This document shows, piece by piece, positions 29,246 to 38,268 of a DNA stretch of 64,000 bases. Below the pieces are notes generated by a model. That model did not search any database. It was not told the origin of the DNA and was given only the letters and a program-made list of their open reading frames with translations. A program made the position numbers and the translations under genes. Location of the stretch: assembly GCA_963798435.1 (NCBI GenBank), contig CAWCTF010000005.1, positions 124,001 to 188,000 on the forward strand. The letters run 5' to 3'. Numbering within the stretch: the first letter of the stretch is position 1; each line of letters begins with the position of its first letter. The DNA is from JALHST01 sp963798435. GTDB taxonomy: Bacteria; Bacteroidota; Bacteroidia; Flavobacteriales; Flavobacteriaceae.

Positions 29246-29838
29246 ACCGCTAATAATTTTATCATAGCCTCTTTATATTCGGTTTCCGAATTCGCATTGA
29301 GAAGCACCTGTTCATTTCGAGGAACTACCAATTCAATAGTACTGTTTATCAAATATTTACGAGGGCAGGTCCCATTGCCATTTCGTAAATAATCGATTGA
29401 TTCAGATAAGGCAATTGGTTCCCAAATAGCACACAAGGGTTCCGGTAAGTGATTTTCCTTGGATGCAAAGGCCGTTGCTTTTTTTGCTGGATTTCTAGCG
29501 GCAATTAATTCCTTCAACGCGGGCATATCGATCAAAGGCATATCACAAGCTAAAACCAGCCATGCCACATCGGGATAGTGTTTGTGTGCCGATAAAAGTC
29601 CGTTAAAAGGGCCTTTGAATTCATCATCATCGAAAATTACTTCTATATCCGTCGGAAGATCAGATAGCTGATCCCTTCGTATGCTCATGCATGTTTTTTC
29701 ACAGACGGTCGAAAGAAGGCCATAAAGATACTCTCTTTGTGGCATGCCGTGATACGGTATCAATCCTTTATCCTGGCCCATACGGGTACTTTTACCCCCT
29801 GACAGTACCAACCCGTAAATTTTATCGGACGAAATCAT
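29242..29838 (-). CDS. mobA: Molybdenum cofactor nucleotidyltransferase (MobA-like)
   Basis: 198 residues. The nucleotide-binding signature LVLSGGKSTRMGQDKG lies at about 11-26, followed by GPFNGLLSA and LACDMPLID with the metal-binding Asp. MobA adds GMP and its homologue MocA adds CMP to molybdopterin; the GG and RMGxDK pattern is closer to MobA. The neighbouring hydroxylase family normally uses the cytosine form, so nucleotide specificity is uncertain. It overlaps moaC by 17 bases and moeB by 4 bases. Confidence 0.88.
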   Translation of the reverse strand: MISSDKIYGLVLSGGKSTRMGQDKGLIPYHGMPQREYLYGLLSTVCEKTCMSIRRDQLSDLPTDIEVIFDDDEFKGPFNGLLSAHKHYPDVAWLVLACDMPLIDMPALKELIAARNPAKKATAFASKENHLPEPLCAIWEPIALSESIDYLRNGNGTCPRKYLINSTIELVVPRNEQVLLNANSETEYKEAMIKLLAV

Positions 29839-30295
29839 TTTTACCTCCTGTTTTTTCTTTCAATTGAATATCTGAAATTTGAATTTCATGGGTAAGTGCC
29901 TTGCACATATCATAAATTGTCAATGCGGCGATAGACACCCCGGTTAATGCTTCCATTTCCACACCCGTTCGATCTTGGCACTTTACGATACAGACAATTT
30001 CCAGAGAACGCTCGTTTGGAAAAATATCGATATGAATTTTAGATAGATTGATCTGATGGCATAGGGGAATAAGTGACGATGTTTGCTTTGCGGCCTGTAT
30101 TCCCGCTATAATAGCAGTCTGGGGGATGCTCCCTTTTTTACCTAAAAATTCTTGTGCATTCAAGGTATCGAATACGGCTTGCGGAAAAATAACCCTTCCA
30201 GTAGCCATTGCTGTGCGAAATGTCTTTACCTTTTCGGATACATCGACCATAACGGCCTTCCCGGTTTCATCCAAATGTGTGAGATTCTTTGACAT
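29822..30295 (-). CDS. moaC: Cyclic pyranopterin monophosphate synthase MoaC
   Basis: 157 residues, the usual size. MVDVSEKVKTFRTAMATG near the start, LIPLCHQINLS in the middle, and the family hallmark MEALTGVSIAALTIYDMCKAL, then the active-site Lys in LKEKTGGKNDF. It converts the MoaA product to cyclic pyranopterin monophosphate. Third cofactor gene of the operon, 28 bases after moaE. Confidence 0.96.
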   Translation of the reverse strand: MSKNLTHLDETGKAVMVDVSEKVKTFRTAMATGRVIFPQAVFDTLNAQEFLGKKGSIPQTAIIAGIQAAKQTSSLIPLCHQINLSKIHIDIFPNERSLEIVCIVKCQDRTGVEMEALTGVSIAALTIYDMCKALTHEIQISDIQLKEKTGGKNDFVR

Positions 30296-30323
30296 TTTAT
30301 TTGAATCTGGGTGTTAGCATTTG

Positions 30324-30743
30324 CTAGGGATGGGCCGAGACCCAAACCGTTTTATTTCGAAAAATCTCCTTTTTCCAAATGGGAACACGTTCCTTTAGGG
30401 TATCGATCAGGAAACGACAAGCCTCGAAGCATTCAGTTCGATGTGATGAGGAAGCCCCCACGATGACTACAGGTTCTTCGACCTTTTTAAGCCCTATGGC
30501 ATGTCGTAAAATCAATTTGTTCAAATCCCATTTCGATAGCGCCTCTTTGGCAATTTTTTCCATTTCCTTCAAGGCCATGGCCTTATAAGTCTCGAACTCC
30601 AACGCCACTACCTCTTCTTGGTCAGTAAATTCCCTTACCGAACCAATAAAGATACAAATACCTCCACTTTGTGCATGGGAGAGTTCTGAATACACTTGGG
30701 ATGTATCAATGGTATCTACGATTTCTATGAGTATTTTTTTCAT
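30324..30743 (-). CDS. moaE: Molybdopterin synthase catalytic subunit MoaE
   Basis: 139 residues. Family motifs present: GGICIFIGSVREF near residue 27, LEFETYKAMALKEME, HAIGLKKVEEPVVIVGASSSHR, and RVPIWKKEIF with the active-site Lys. It forms the heterotetramer with MoaD that sulfurates cyclic pyranopterin monophosphate. The start ATG overlaps the moaD stop by one base, implying coupled translation of the two subunits. Confidence 0.95.
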   Translation of the reverse strand: MKKILIEIVDTIDTSQVYSELSHAQSGGICIFIGSVREFTDQEEVVALEFETYKAMALKEMEKIAKEALSKWDLNKLILRHAIGLKKVEEPVVIVGASSSHRTECFEACRFLIDTLKERVPIWKKEIFRNKTVWVSAHP

Positions 30744-30985
30744 CAGCCTCCACTTACTGGGGGAATAATGGCAATTTCATCATTCCGACCTAAAGGTACA
30801 TCATCTGCCGCATACTCACTGTTTACGGCAACTGCAAAAGAGGTCAAATTCGTAAATCCCGGAAATTTTCGCTTTAGAAATTGCTTCAGTTGCCCGACCG
30901 AAACGACTTCTGAATGTTCCCCTTCAAGCAGCAATCTCGATTCTCCCACGATATCCTTGGCAATTCCAAAAAGTAAAATCTCCAT
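30743..30985 (-). CDS. moaD: Molybdopterin synthase sulfur-carrier subunit MoaD
   Basis: 80 residues, ubiquitin-like. It ends IIPPVSGG; the C-terminal Gly-Gly is the site of adenylylation and thiocarboxylation by MoeB. It begins MEILLFGIAKDIVG, as MoaD proteins do. It lies 6 bases after the hydroxylase large-subunit gene, so enzyme and cofactor genes are probably on one transcript. Confidence 0.94.
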   Translation of the reverse strand: MEILLFGIAKDIVGESRLLLEGEHSEVVSVGQLKQFLKRKFPGFTNLTSFAVAVNSEYAADDVPLGRNDEIAIIPPVSGG

Positions 30986-30991
30986 ATTATT

Positions 30992-33208
30992 TTATCCAAT
31001 GACTTCTTTCGCCACCATCGTGTTTATAAAAGGTTGTTTATAGATACGATTGCCCGTAGCTTTCTTTAAGGCAATCGATACAGCGGCACCAGCAGGTGGT
31101 AATGCGGGTTCGCCCAAACCGGTCGGACTCAGCGTGTTCTCAACAAAATAAGTTTCGACCTTTGGTGCTTCATTCATGCGTATGAGTCGATAACGATCAT
31201 AATTATTGCTCTCTGGCGTACCGTCTTTAAACACAAAGTTGGCATACATCGCGTGCCCGACGCCATCGACAATCCCACCTTCGATTTGATTGCGTGCCCC
31301 TAAAGGGTTGACAACCACGCCACAATCGACGGCAACCGTTATTTTTTTCACAACAGGAGTGTTATTTTCAAGCACCACATCAGCGACTTCAGCTACGTGG
31401 GTATTATGACAATAATACGCACAGAAACCTTGAAAAACACCTGGTTTTGGATTTCTGTAGCCCGATTTTTCAACGACCAGATGAATCACATCTTCCAGAC
31501 GTTGCGGGGAATATTCAATTCGTTCGTCGGTGGTGCCCTTTACTTTTTGCAACAGATCCAACCGCATTTGAACCGGGTCTTTATCCATCAATTCGGCGAG
31601 TTCGTCCAGAAAGCTTTGCTCGGCGAAGGAAAGGAAATTGGTGTAGGGCGCCCGCCAAGCTCCTGTGGTTACATTGCTATTATATTTTGCAACATCGACC
31701 TGATAATTTTCAAGAGATCCCGCAGGAAAAAAATTGGGAATCAAGCCATACATATTATCATTTATTGCAGCTTCCTTTAAATGATATCCTGTAATTTCCC
31801 CGTTTTTGATACTTGCCTTAATGCGATATTTGATGGCAGGGCGATACACCCCTGTGGTCATATCATCTTCCCTTGTCGAGACCATTTTCACAGGTTTTTT
31901 GATGGCATTGGCGATCTCTGCCGCTTCATATACAAAATCGCCATAGAGCCTCCGACCAAAGCCGCCACCCATCCGGGTCATTTCCAAATGAACATCCCCA
32001 ATGTCCCGTCCCAACATATCGGCGACCGTTGCCGCTGCGTCCGCGGGAGTTTGCACAGGTCCGACCAAATGAATGCGATCCTGAGTTACATTGGCAAAGA
32101 AATTCATGGGTTCCATACAGTTATGGGGTAAAAAGGGGGACTCATAGGTACGCTCCAAAACCTTGTCGGCCTGTGCAAAGGCTTTCTCGACATTGCCATC
32201 CTTCCGAAGCGTGGTAAATTCCTTGCCGTCTAAAAGACCCACGAGTTTCTTATCCTGATAATCGGTACTCTCTAAGGGGGTGCCATCGCTCCAGGTAGCC
32301 TTGATCGCTTTTTTCCCCTGAATCGCTTCCCATGTACTGTTGGCAATAACTACCACTTTATCACTTTCCGACAATTGCACTGTCCAGTTTTTTTCTTCTT
32401 TCCGCAATAGTTCCCGCGCTTTTTCGCCGATACGGATTACATCGATTACACCTGGCATCTTAAGGGTTTCCGAAGCGTCAAAAGTTTCCAACATTTTTCC
32501 GAATGAAGGTGGCCTTAAAACCGAGGCATATACCATGCCTTCCTCTTTATAATCCAGCCCGTACAATGGTTTACCGGTTATGATCTTATCAATATCCACA
32601 TTTGTAATGTCCTGGCCAATAAGCGTATACTCCTTCGGATCTTTTAAGGTAACATTCTCGGGCACTTCCAGTACCGCCGCTTCATTCACCACATCCCCAT
32701 AGCCCAGTGTTTCGCCTTTTGCATTGGTGATGATACCTTGTTTGGCTTGGCATTCGCCCGGATCAACACCCCAACGGGCCGCGGCCGCATTGACAAGCAT
32801 TTGGCGCGCAGTTGCCCCGGTTTGGCGCAATGGGTCCCATCCAAAACGAATCGACTGACTACCTCCCGCAATTTGACGGGTAAAATTCTTAGTATCCAAG
32901 ATACCCTGTTGAACATAAACATGCTCCCAGGGCACATCCAATTCTTCTGCAATAATCATTGGCATGGAAGTTTTTACTCCCTGGCCGATTTCTGGATTGG
33001 GCGAAAAAATGGTAACCATCCCGTTATCGGCAATTTTTATAAAGGCATTAAAATCATTAAAGTTAAGTTGCGAAATAGCTACAGGCATTTCGGCCTTGGG
33101 TTTACAGGCCGTAAATAAATTAAAGCCAATAAGCATGCCGCCACCGGCCAGGGAGGAAGTTCTTAAAAAAGCCCTTCTACTAAATTTTGAGGATATTAAA
33201 GTCGACAT
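30992..33208 (-). CDS. Molybdopterin-binding subunit of a xanthine-dehydrogenase-family hydroxylase (IorB-like), Tat-exported
   Basis: 738 residues, matching the isoquinoline 1-oxidoreductase beta type. A twin-arginine signal (SRRAFLRTSS) is followed by a lipobox-like LFTACKP, so it is probably exported folded and lipid-anchored. Cofactor-contact motifs are visible: GQGVKTSMPMIIAEEL, GGGFGRRLYGDFV, GAWRAPYTNFLSFAEQSFLDELA and GVGEP-like GLGEPALPPAGAA near the C-terminus with the catalytic Glu. It hydroxylates an aldehyde or N-heterocycle; the true substrate is unknown. It lies directly after the 2Fe-2S subunit gene and before moaD. Confidence 0.93.
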   Translation of the reverse strand: MSTLISSKFSRRAFLRTSSLAGGGMLIGFNLFTACKPKAEMPVAISQLNFNDFNAFIKIADNGMVTIFSPNPEIGQGVKTSMPMIIAEELDVPWEHVYVQQGILDTKNFTRQIAGGSQSIRFGWDPLRQTGATARQMLVNAAAARWGVDPGECQAKQGIITNAKGETLGYGDVVNEAAVLEVPENVTLKDPKEYTLIGQDITNVDIDKIITGKPLYGLDYKEEGMVYASVLRPPSFGKMLETFDASETLKMPGVIDVIRIGEKARELLRKEEKNWTVQLSESDKVVVIANSTWEAIQGKKAIKATWSDGTPLESTDYQDKKLVGLLDGKEFTTLRKDGNVEKAFAQADKVLERTYESPFLPHNCMEPMNFFANVTQDRIHLVGPVQTPADAAATVADMLGRDIGDVHLEMTRMGGGFGRRLYGDFVYEAAEIANAIKKPVKMVSTREDDMTTGVYRPAIKYRIKASIKNGEITGYHLKEAAINDNMYGLIPNFFPAGSLENYQVDVAKYNSNVTTGAWRAPYTNFLSFAEQSFLDELAELMDKDPVQMRLDLLQKVKGTTDERIEYSPQRLEDVIHLVVEKSGYRNPKPGVFQGFCAYYCHNTHVAEVADVVLENNTPVVKKITVAVDCGVVVNPLGARNQIEGGIVDGVGHAMYANFVFKDGTPESNNYDRYRLIRMNEAPKVETYFVENTLSPTGLGEPALPPAGAAVSIALKKATGNRIYKQPFINTMVAKEVIG

Positions 33209-33225
33209 GTTTTTATCTTTTGTAG

Positions 33226-33687
33226 TTATACCATTTTTTCAGCGGCCATGGCCACTGCCTTTTGAATACGATTATAAGCCGCACATCTGCAAATATTACC
33301 TTGCATCGCATTCTTTATATCTTCCTCGCTCGGATTCTGATTATTGGCCAAAAAGGCCGAAGCAGTCATAATCTGTCCTGCCTGGCAGTACCCGCATTGC
33401 GGAACATCAACGGCTTTCCATGCCTGCTGTACAGGATGGGTGCCATCACTGGAGAGCCCTTCGATCGTCGTGATTGATTTGCCATCTAACTGGGAAATCT
33501 GCATTTGGCAACTGCGCGCGGCGTATCCGTCGATATGAACGGTACAGGCCCCACATTGTCCGATACCACAGCCATATTTTGTGCCAACAAGGTCAAGATG
33601 GTCACGCAATGCCCAGAGTAAAGGTGTTTCGGCACTCGCTTCGACAGTATGCGACTGTCCATTGATTTTTAAATTGTATGACGGCAT
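33226..33687 (-). CDS. [2Fe-2S] subunit of the molybdo-hydroxylase (IorA-like)
   Basis: 153 residues with both [2Fe-2S] clusters: plant-ferredoxin type CGIGQCGACTVHIDGYAARSC (Cys about 40, 45, 48, 60) and the helical-domain cluster CGYCQAGQI ... GNICRCAAY. It carries electrons from the molybdenum site. No signal peptide, so it should be carried across the membrane with the Tat-signal-bearing large subunit. First gene of the long minus-strand cofactor operon (33687 down to 27409). No perfect -7 box lies upstream. Confidence 0.94.
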   Translation of the reverse strand: MPSYNLKINGQSHTVEASAETPLLWALRDHLDLVGTKYGCGIGQCGACTVHIDGYAARSCQMQISQLDGKSITTIEGLSSDGTHPVQQAWKAVDVPQCGYCQAGQIMTASAFLANNQNPSEEDIKNAMQGNICRCAAYNRIQKAVAMAAEKMV

Positions 33688-33869
33688 TGCTTAAAATGTT
33701 TAGATTATTGTATAAAATGTTGATTGCAAAAAAGATACAAAGATGCTCCTACAAATGGATATCCTTCCCATGGCAGGATTGCTTCTAAATTAATTATAAA
33801 AAACAGAATAAATATCCATAAAAAAAAATTAACATTTTTTATGTTAAATAACTATCGTAACAAATGCGT

Positions 33870-33877
33870 TACTTTTG
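33870..33877 (+). promoter_or_regulatory. -7 promoter box at the start of the SpoU methyltransferase gene
   Basis: TACTTTTG, a perfect TAnnTTTG, with its G six bases before the A of the ATG at 33883. This spacing supports the shorter start (rather than the in-frame codon at 33724) and predicts a leaderless mRNA. Confidence 0.5.
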
Positions 33878-33882
33878 TGCCC

Positions 33883-34695
33883 ATGGATTCTTTTAAACAA
33901 ATTAGCAGCCTGCAAAATCCATTGGTAAAAAGCGTGCTTTTGCTCAAGGAAAAATCGCGGGAACGCAAGAAAACAGGGCTGTTCGTAATCGAAGGATTAC
34001 GTGAAATCGGAATGGCCGTGCGAGGAAACCTCGACCTTGAAACAATTCTTTTTTATCCGGATCTGATCAGCTATCCGCACATCTTGAACCAAATCAAAAT
34101 AGCGGTCGCCGGGACAACTTTTATAGCGCTAACAAAAGAGGTTTATCAGAAACTTGCACATCGTGAAACTACCGAAGGTATATTGGCCATTGCACGAAGC
34201 AAGACACACGGTTTGAACGCTCTTGAATTCGATCGTAAAAACCCGCTGATCCTTGTTGCCGAAGCTCCTGAAAAACCTGGTAATATTGGTGCATTGATGC
34301 GAACGGCCGATGCAGCCGATTTGGATGCGGTTATCATTGCAAATGCAAAAGGAGATCTGTATAACCCAAATAGTATTCGATCTAGTATCGGATGTATATT
34401 CACCAACCAAATTGCCGTTGGAAGCACTGCTGAAGTTATTGCATTCTTACAAGAACTGAAAATTTCGATTTTCTGTGCCTCACTGAAGGCATCAAAATCC
34501 TACCTTGACGTTGATTATCGCAAAGCCTGTGCCATCGTCGTAGGTACCGAAGCAGATGGATTGTCTGAAGAATGGCTCGCCGCTTCCGATCAGAATATCG
34601 TTATTCCCATGGAGGGCGAAATCGATTCTATGAATGTTTCTGTATCGGCAGCAATACTTATCTTTGAAGCAAAACGACAACGTTTACGCTCGTAA
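33883..34695 (+). CDS. TrmH/SpoU family RNA 2'-O-methyltransferase
   Basis: 270 residues from the ATG at 33883; the 53 residues before it in frame look non-coding and would overlie the promoter. The N-terminal substrate-binding domain (LLLKEKSRERKKTGLFVIEGLREI) is followed by the SPOUT knot with its three motifs: EAPEKPGNIGALMRTADA, VVGTEADGLSEEW and IPMEGEIDSMNVSVSAAIL. It probably methylates a ribose in rRNA or tRNA; the exact site cannot be named. Single-gene unit between the divergent molybdo operon and the M48 gene. Confidence 0.93.
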   Translation: MDSFKQISSLQNPLVKSVLLLKEKSRERKKTGLFVIEGLREIGMAVRGNLDLETILFYPDLISYPHILNQIKIAVAGTTFIALTKEVYQKLAHRETTEGILAIARSKTHGLNALEFDRKNPLILVAEAPEKPGNIGALMRTADAADLDAVIIANAKGDLYNPNSIRSSIGCIFTNQIAVGSTAEVIAFLQELKISIFCASLKASKSYLDVDYRKACAIVVGTEADGLSEEWLAASDQNIVIPMEGEIDSMNVSVSAAILIFEAKRQRLRS

Positions 34696-34714
34696 TGTTG
34701 TTTTTAAAATGCGT

Positions 34715-34734
34715 ATAGTATCATATAGTATCAT
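34715..34734. repeat. Tandem 10-bp repeat before the M48 protease gene
   Basis: ATAGTATCAT occurs twice head to tail (34715-34724 and 34725-34734), ending 5 bases before the ATG at 34740. Ten bases is about one helical turn, so a regulator site is possible, but a slippage duplication is as likely. Confidence 0.6.
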
Positions 34735-34739
34735 ATTTT

Positions 34740-35975
34740 ATGTGGGATAGCCGTACCTTGTATTATATCATAATTAGCATCTTGCTTGTTCAATATTTTA
34801 TTGAAGTCCTGCTCGACTTCGTGAATGCCAAGCGATATGACGATCCCTTACCAAAGGAACTTAGTGATATATTTAATGCCGAGGAGTATACTAATTCCCG
34901 CGAGTATAAAAAGACCCGTTATGAATTTGGTTTGATCAGCAATACTTTTTCGGTAGTACTTACCTTGGGTTTTTTGATATTCGGTGGTTTTCAAATGATC
35001 GATGTCCTAGTTCGTGGCATTACCGACAACACTATAGCAATGGCCTTATTGTTCTTTGGGATTATCATGATTGGATCCGATATAATCACCACACCTTTGG
35101 CCTATTATTCAACCTTTGTAATCGAACAAAAGTTCGGTTTTAACAAGACAACTCCAAAATTATTCTTTATCGATAAACTGAAGGGTTGGATTATGTCGGC
35201 CATCTTGGGGGGTGCCCTGTTGGCCGCAATAATTTGGTTCTATGAATGGGCAGGACCTCAATTCTGGTTGTATGCATGGGGGTTGATAGTTGTATTCACC
35301 ATCTTTATGAATCTTTTCTATAGCAAACTTATTGTGCCTTTATTCAATAAGCAAACCCCTTTGGAAACAGGAAGTCTTAAATTAAAGATAGAGGCGTATG
35401 CGCACAATGTGGGCTTTGAATTGAAAAACATCTTTGTTTTAGATGGTTCAAAACGTTCCACAAAAGCCAATGCCTATTTTTCAGGCTTTGGGAAACAAAA
35501 ACGGGTTACTTTGTACGACACCTTGCTTCATGATCTGGAAGAAGATGAAATCGTAGCAGTTCTGGCCCATGAAGTGGGTCATTATAAGCGAAAACACATC
35601 GTATTTAATTTAATGGCCACCTTGTTGATGACCGGACTTACCCTGTATATCTTATCATTATTCATCAACAATCCCGAGGTTTCATTGGCCATTGGCGTTG
35701 CAACCCCCAGTTTTCATGCCGCACTAATTGGTTTCGGTATTTTATATAGTCCTATCTCAGAGATTACAGGCTTGTTAATGAATTACTTATCCCGAAAATT
35801 TGAATACGAGGCCGATGACTATGCAAAAAACACGTTTGCGGCCCAACCTTTGATAACCTCCCTTAAAAAGCTTTCAAAAAATAGTCTTAGCAACCTTACG
35901 CCACATCCCGCATATGTATTTGTACATTATTCCCATCCTCCATTAATTGCCCGCATAAGAAATCTAAGGGCATGA
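34740..35975 (+). CDS. M48 family zinc endopeptidase (CAAX prenyl protease 1/Ste24-like)
   Basis: 411 residues with about six to seven membrane helices. The zinc motif HEVGHYKRKH is near residue 277, followed further on by the third ligand Glu in FEYEADDYA. The N-terminal region (peptidase_M48_N) with FGFNKTTPKLFFIDKLKG is typical of the Ste24 group. In bacteria such proteins take part in membrane-protein quality control rather than CAAX processing. Its own transcription unit, preceded by the tandem 10-bp repeat. Confidence 0.94.
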   Translation: MWDSRTLYYIIISILLVQYFIEVLLDFVNAKRYDDPLPKELSDIFNAEEYTNSREYKKTRYEFGLISNTFSVVLTLGFLIFGGFQMIDVLVRGITDNTIAMALLFFGIIMIGSDIITTPLAYYSTFVIEQKFGFNKTTPKLFFIDKLKGWIMSAILGGALLAAIIWFYEWAGPQFWLYAWGLIVVFTIFMNLFYSKLIVPLFNKQTPLETGSLKLKIEAYAHNVGFELKNIFVLDGSKRSTKANAYFSGFGKQKRVTLYDTLLHDLEEDEIVAVLAHEVGHYKRKHIVFNLMATLLMTGLTLYILSLFINNPEVSLAIGVATPSFHAALIGFGILYSPISEITGLLMNYLSRKFEYEADDYAKNTFAAQPLITSLKKLSKNSLSNLTPHPAYVFVHYSHPPLIARIRNLRA

Positions 35976-36015
35976 TTTTTGTTGTTTATTGATGAAGATT
36001 GCCGTATTTTAGATA

Positions 36016-38223
36016 ATGATGAGCCCAGCAACGCTAGAAAAGGAAAATAAGGAAATTACCCGGCAGTATAAGGAATTACTGCGCATAAGCTACCAAATTC
36101 TGTCAGATGATGACAAGAAGATGATTCGCTCAGCCTTCGAAATTGCGATGGACGCCCATAAGGATCAACGTCGCAAATCGGGAGAGGCCTACATTTTTCA
36201 TCCCATCGCCGTAGCCAAGATCGTTGCCTCCGAAATAGGTCTTGATGCGATTTCTATAACGGCCGCCCTTCTTCATGATGTGGTCGAGGACTCAAGATAC
36301 ACTTTAGACGATATTGAGCGCATGTTCGGGGAGACCGTAGCCAGGATTGTCGACGGACTCACCAAAATTGCCCATCTAAAAAAGGACATGAACATTTCTC
36401 AACAAGCTGAGAATTTTCGTAAGATGCTCCTAACCTTGAATGATGATGTTCGGGTAATTCTTATAAAGATTGCCGATAGATATCACAATATGCTCACGCT
36501 CGATTCAATGTCCGAGCAGAAACAAGTACAAATTGCTTCAGAAACATTGTATATCTATGCGCCTTTGGCCCATAGGATAGGGCTATACAATATCAAGACA
36601 GAGCTAGAGGACCTAAGCCTAAAATATACAGAACCCGATGTCTATAATGATATAAAAGGAAAAATTGAAGATTCAAAAGAGGAACAACAGGCCTATATCA
36701 CTGCGTTTACAAAGGTCATTCAAAAATCGCTGGACACCGAAGGGCTGAATTATATTATTAAAGGAAGAATGAAATCAATTTTCTCCATGCGGAGGAAAAT
36801 GAAGGCGCAAAATGTGACCTTTGATGAGATTTATGACAAATTCGCCATTCGAATCATCTATAAATCCGACAAGCAGAACGAAAAGTTTTTAGCTTGGAAG
36901 ATATATTCGATAGTTACAGACCACTTTACACCCAATCCCGTTCGCTTGAGGGATTGGATTTCCTCACCGAAATCAACCGGATATGAAGCCTTACATATCA
37001 CGGTAATGGGACCAAAGGGTCGTTGGGTCGAAGTTCAGATCCGTAGTGAGCGGATGCACGAAATTGCCGAAAAAGGATATGCCGCACATTTTAAATATAA
37101 ACATGGTGATCAAAAGGAACAAGGTATCGACGTATGGCTGAACCGATTACAGGAAGCCCTTGAAAATGCCACGGCAAACGCGGTCGATTTTGTCGAAGAA
37201 TTTAAACTGAACCTATATTCGAAGGAAATTTTTGTTTTCACACCCAAAGGCGAACTCAAATCGCTGCCCAAAGGCGCCACTCCTTTGGATTTTGCCTTTA
37301 ATATCCACACCGAGGTCGGCATGCGAACCCGGGGCGCGAAAGTGAATGGAAAATTAGTCCCTTTGAACACGACCTTGAGCAGTGGGGACCAAGTCGAAGT
37401 TATCACATCAGAACAGGCAAAGCCCAATCAAAACTGGCTCGATTATGCCACCACGGCAAGAGCACGGGCAAAGATAAAATCGTCTTTGAGGGAAGAGAAA
37501 AAGTCCATGGCCGAGGAGGGAAAAGAAATTCTGCGTAGAAAATTAAAATCGCAAAAAGTAACTCTCAATGAAGATGTGATCAACAAGATGGTCGTCTTCT
37601 TTAAATTAAAGACGAGCCTTGATCTTTTTTATCGCGTCGGTATCGGGGCCTTGGACAATCAAATGATCAAGGATTTTGCATCTTCATACAGCAATGCCTT
37701 TATCAGTTTCTTTAAGAATAAGATTCGACGAACACCTATTCCCGAGGATATCAATAAAGATGAGATTACTTCAAAATATGACATGCTCGTCTTTGGAAAG
37801 GAAGAGGAAAAATTAGACTATAAACTCTCTCAATGCTGCAATCCCATCCCGGGCGATGAAGTGTTCGGTTTTGTAAGCGTCAGTGAAGGAATAAAAGTGC
37901 ATAAAAAGAACTGTCCGAATGCCATTGCCCTTCAATCGAACTATGCCTATCGAATTATAAGCGCCAAGTGGATCGATTCTTCCCAGGAAGAATTTAAATC
38001 GGAGATTCAGCTAACGGGAATCGATAATTTAGGATTGGTCAGTGAAATCACCGAAGTTATATCAAATAACATGCACGTTAATATGCGTAATCTCAATTTC
38101 AGTACCGATGGCGGAACCTTTACGGGTAGGATAACCGTGGTGGTGAAAAATATCGGAATACTTAAAAAGTTAATAAACAACTTGAAGCAGATCAACGGCA
38201 TCGACAAAGTCAGTCGGATTTAA
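36016..38223 (+). CDS. rel: Bifunctional (p)ppGpp synthetase/hydrolase (RelA/SpoT family)
   Basis: 735 residues. The HD hydrolase domain is intact (HPIAVAKIVASEIG, LLHDVVEDSRYTLDDI). The synthetase domain has DKFAIRIIY, STGYEALHITVMGPKGRWVEVQIR and MHEIAEKGYAAHFKYK. TGS domain (IFVFTPKGELKSLPKGATPLDFA) and C-terminal ACT domain (IQLTGIDNLGLVSEITEVI) complete the long-Rel architecture. It controls the stringent-response alarmone level. Two adjacent ATG codons (36016, 36019) could start it; a TAnnTTAG variant of the -7 box lies 4 bases before the first. Confidence 0.96.
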   Translation: MMSPATLEKENKEITRQYKELLRISYQILSDDDKKMIRSAFEIAMDAHKDQRRKSGEAYIFHPIAVAKIVASEIGLDAISITAALLHDVVEDSRYTLDDIERMFGETVARIVDGLTKIAHLKKDMNISQQAENFRKMLLTLNDDVRVILIKIADRYHNMLTLDSMSEQKQVQIASETLYIYAPLAHRIGLYNIKTELEDLSLKYTEPDVYNDIKGKIEDSKEEQQAYITAFTKVIQKSLDTEGLNYIIKGRMKSIFSMRRKMKAQNVTFDEIYDKFAIRIIYKSDKQNEKFLAWKIYSIVTDHFTPNPVRLRDWISSPKSTGYEALHITVMGPKGRWVEVQIRSERMHEIAEKGYAAHFKYKHGDQKEQGIDVWLNRLQEALENATANAVDFVEEFKLNLYSKEIFVFTPKGELKSLPKGATPLDFAFNIHTEVGMRTRGAKVNGKLVPLNTTLSSGDQVEVITSEQAKPNQNWLDYATTARARAKIKSSLREEKKSMAEEGKEILRRKLKSQKVTLNEDVINKMVVFFKLKTSLDLFYRVGIGALDNQMIKDFASSYSNAFISFFKNKIRRTPIPEDINKDEITSKYDMLVFGKEEEKLDYKLSQCCNPIPGDEVFGFVSVSEGIKVHKKNCPNAIALQSNYAYRIISAKWIDSSQEEFKSEIQLTGIDNLGLVSEITEVISNNMHVNMRNLNFSTDGGTFTGRITVVVKNIGILKKLINNLKQINGIDKVSRI

Positions 38224-38233
38224 ATTTTAACCG

Positions 38234-38241
38234 TACATTTG
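38234..38241 (+). promoter_or_regulatory. -7 promoter box for the Fur-like gene
   Basis: TACATTTG, a perfect TAnnTTTG, 28 bases before the ATG at 38269 and just after the rel stop codon. It supports the ATG start rather than the TTG at 38239, which would fall inside the promoter. Confidence 0.45.
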
Positions 38242-38268
38242 CACATTGTCATTGTGCTAAAATTTGAT

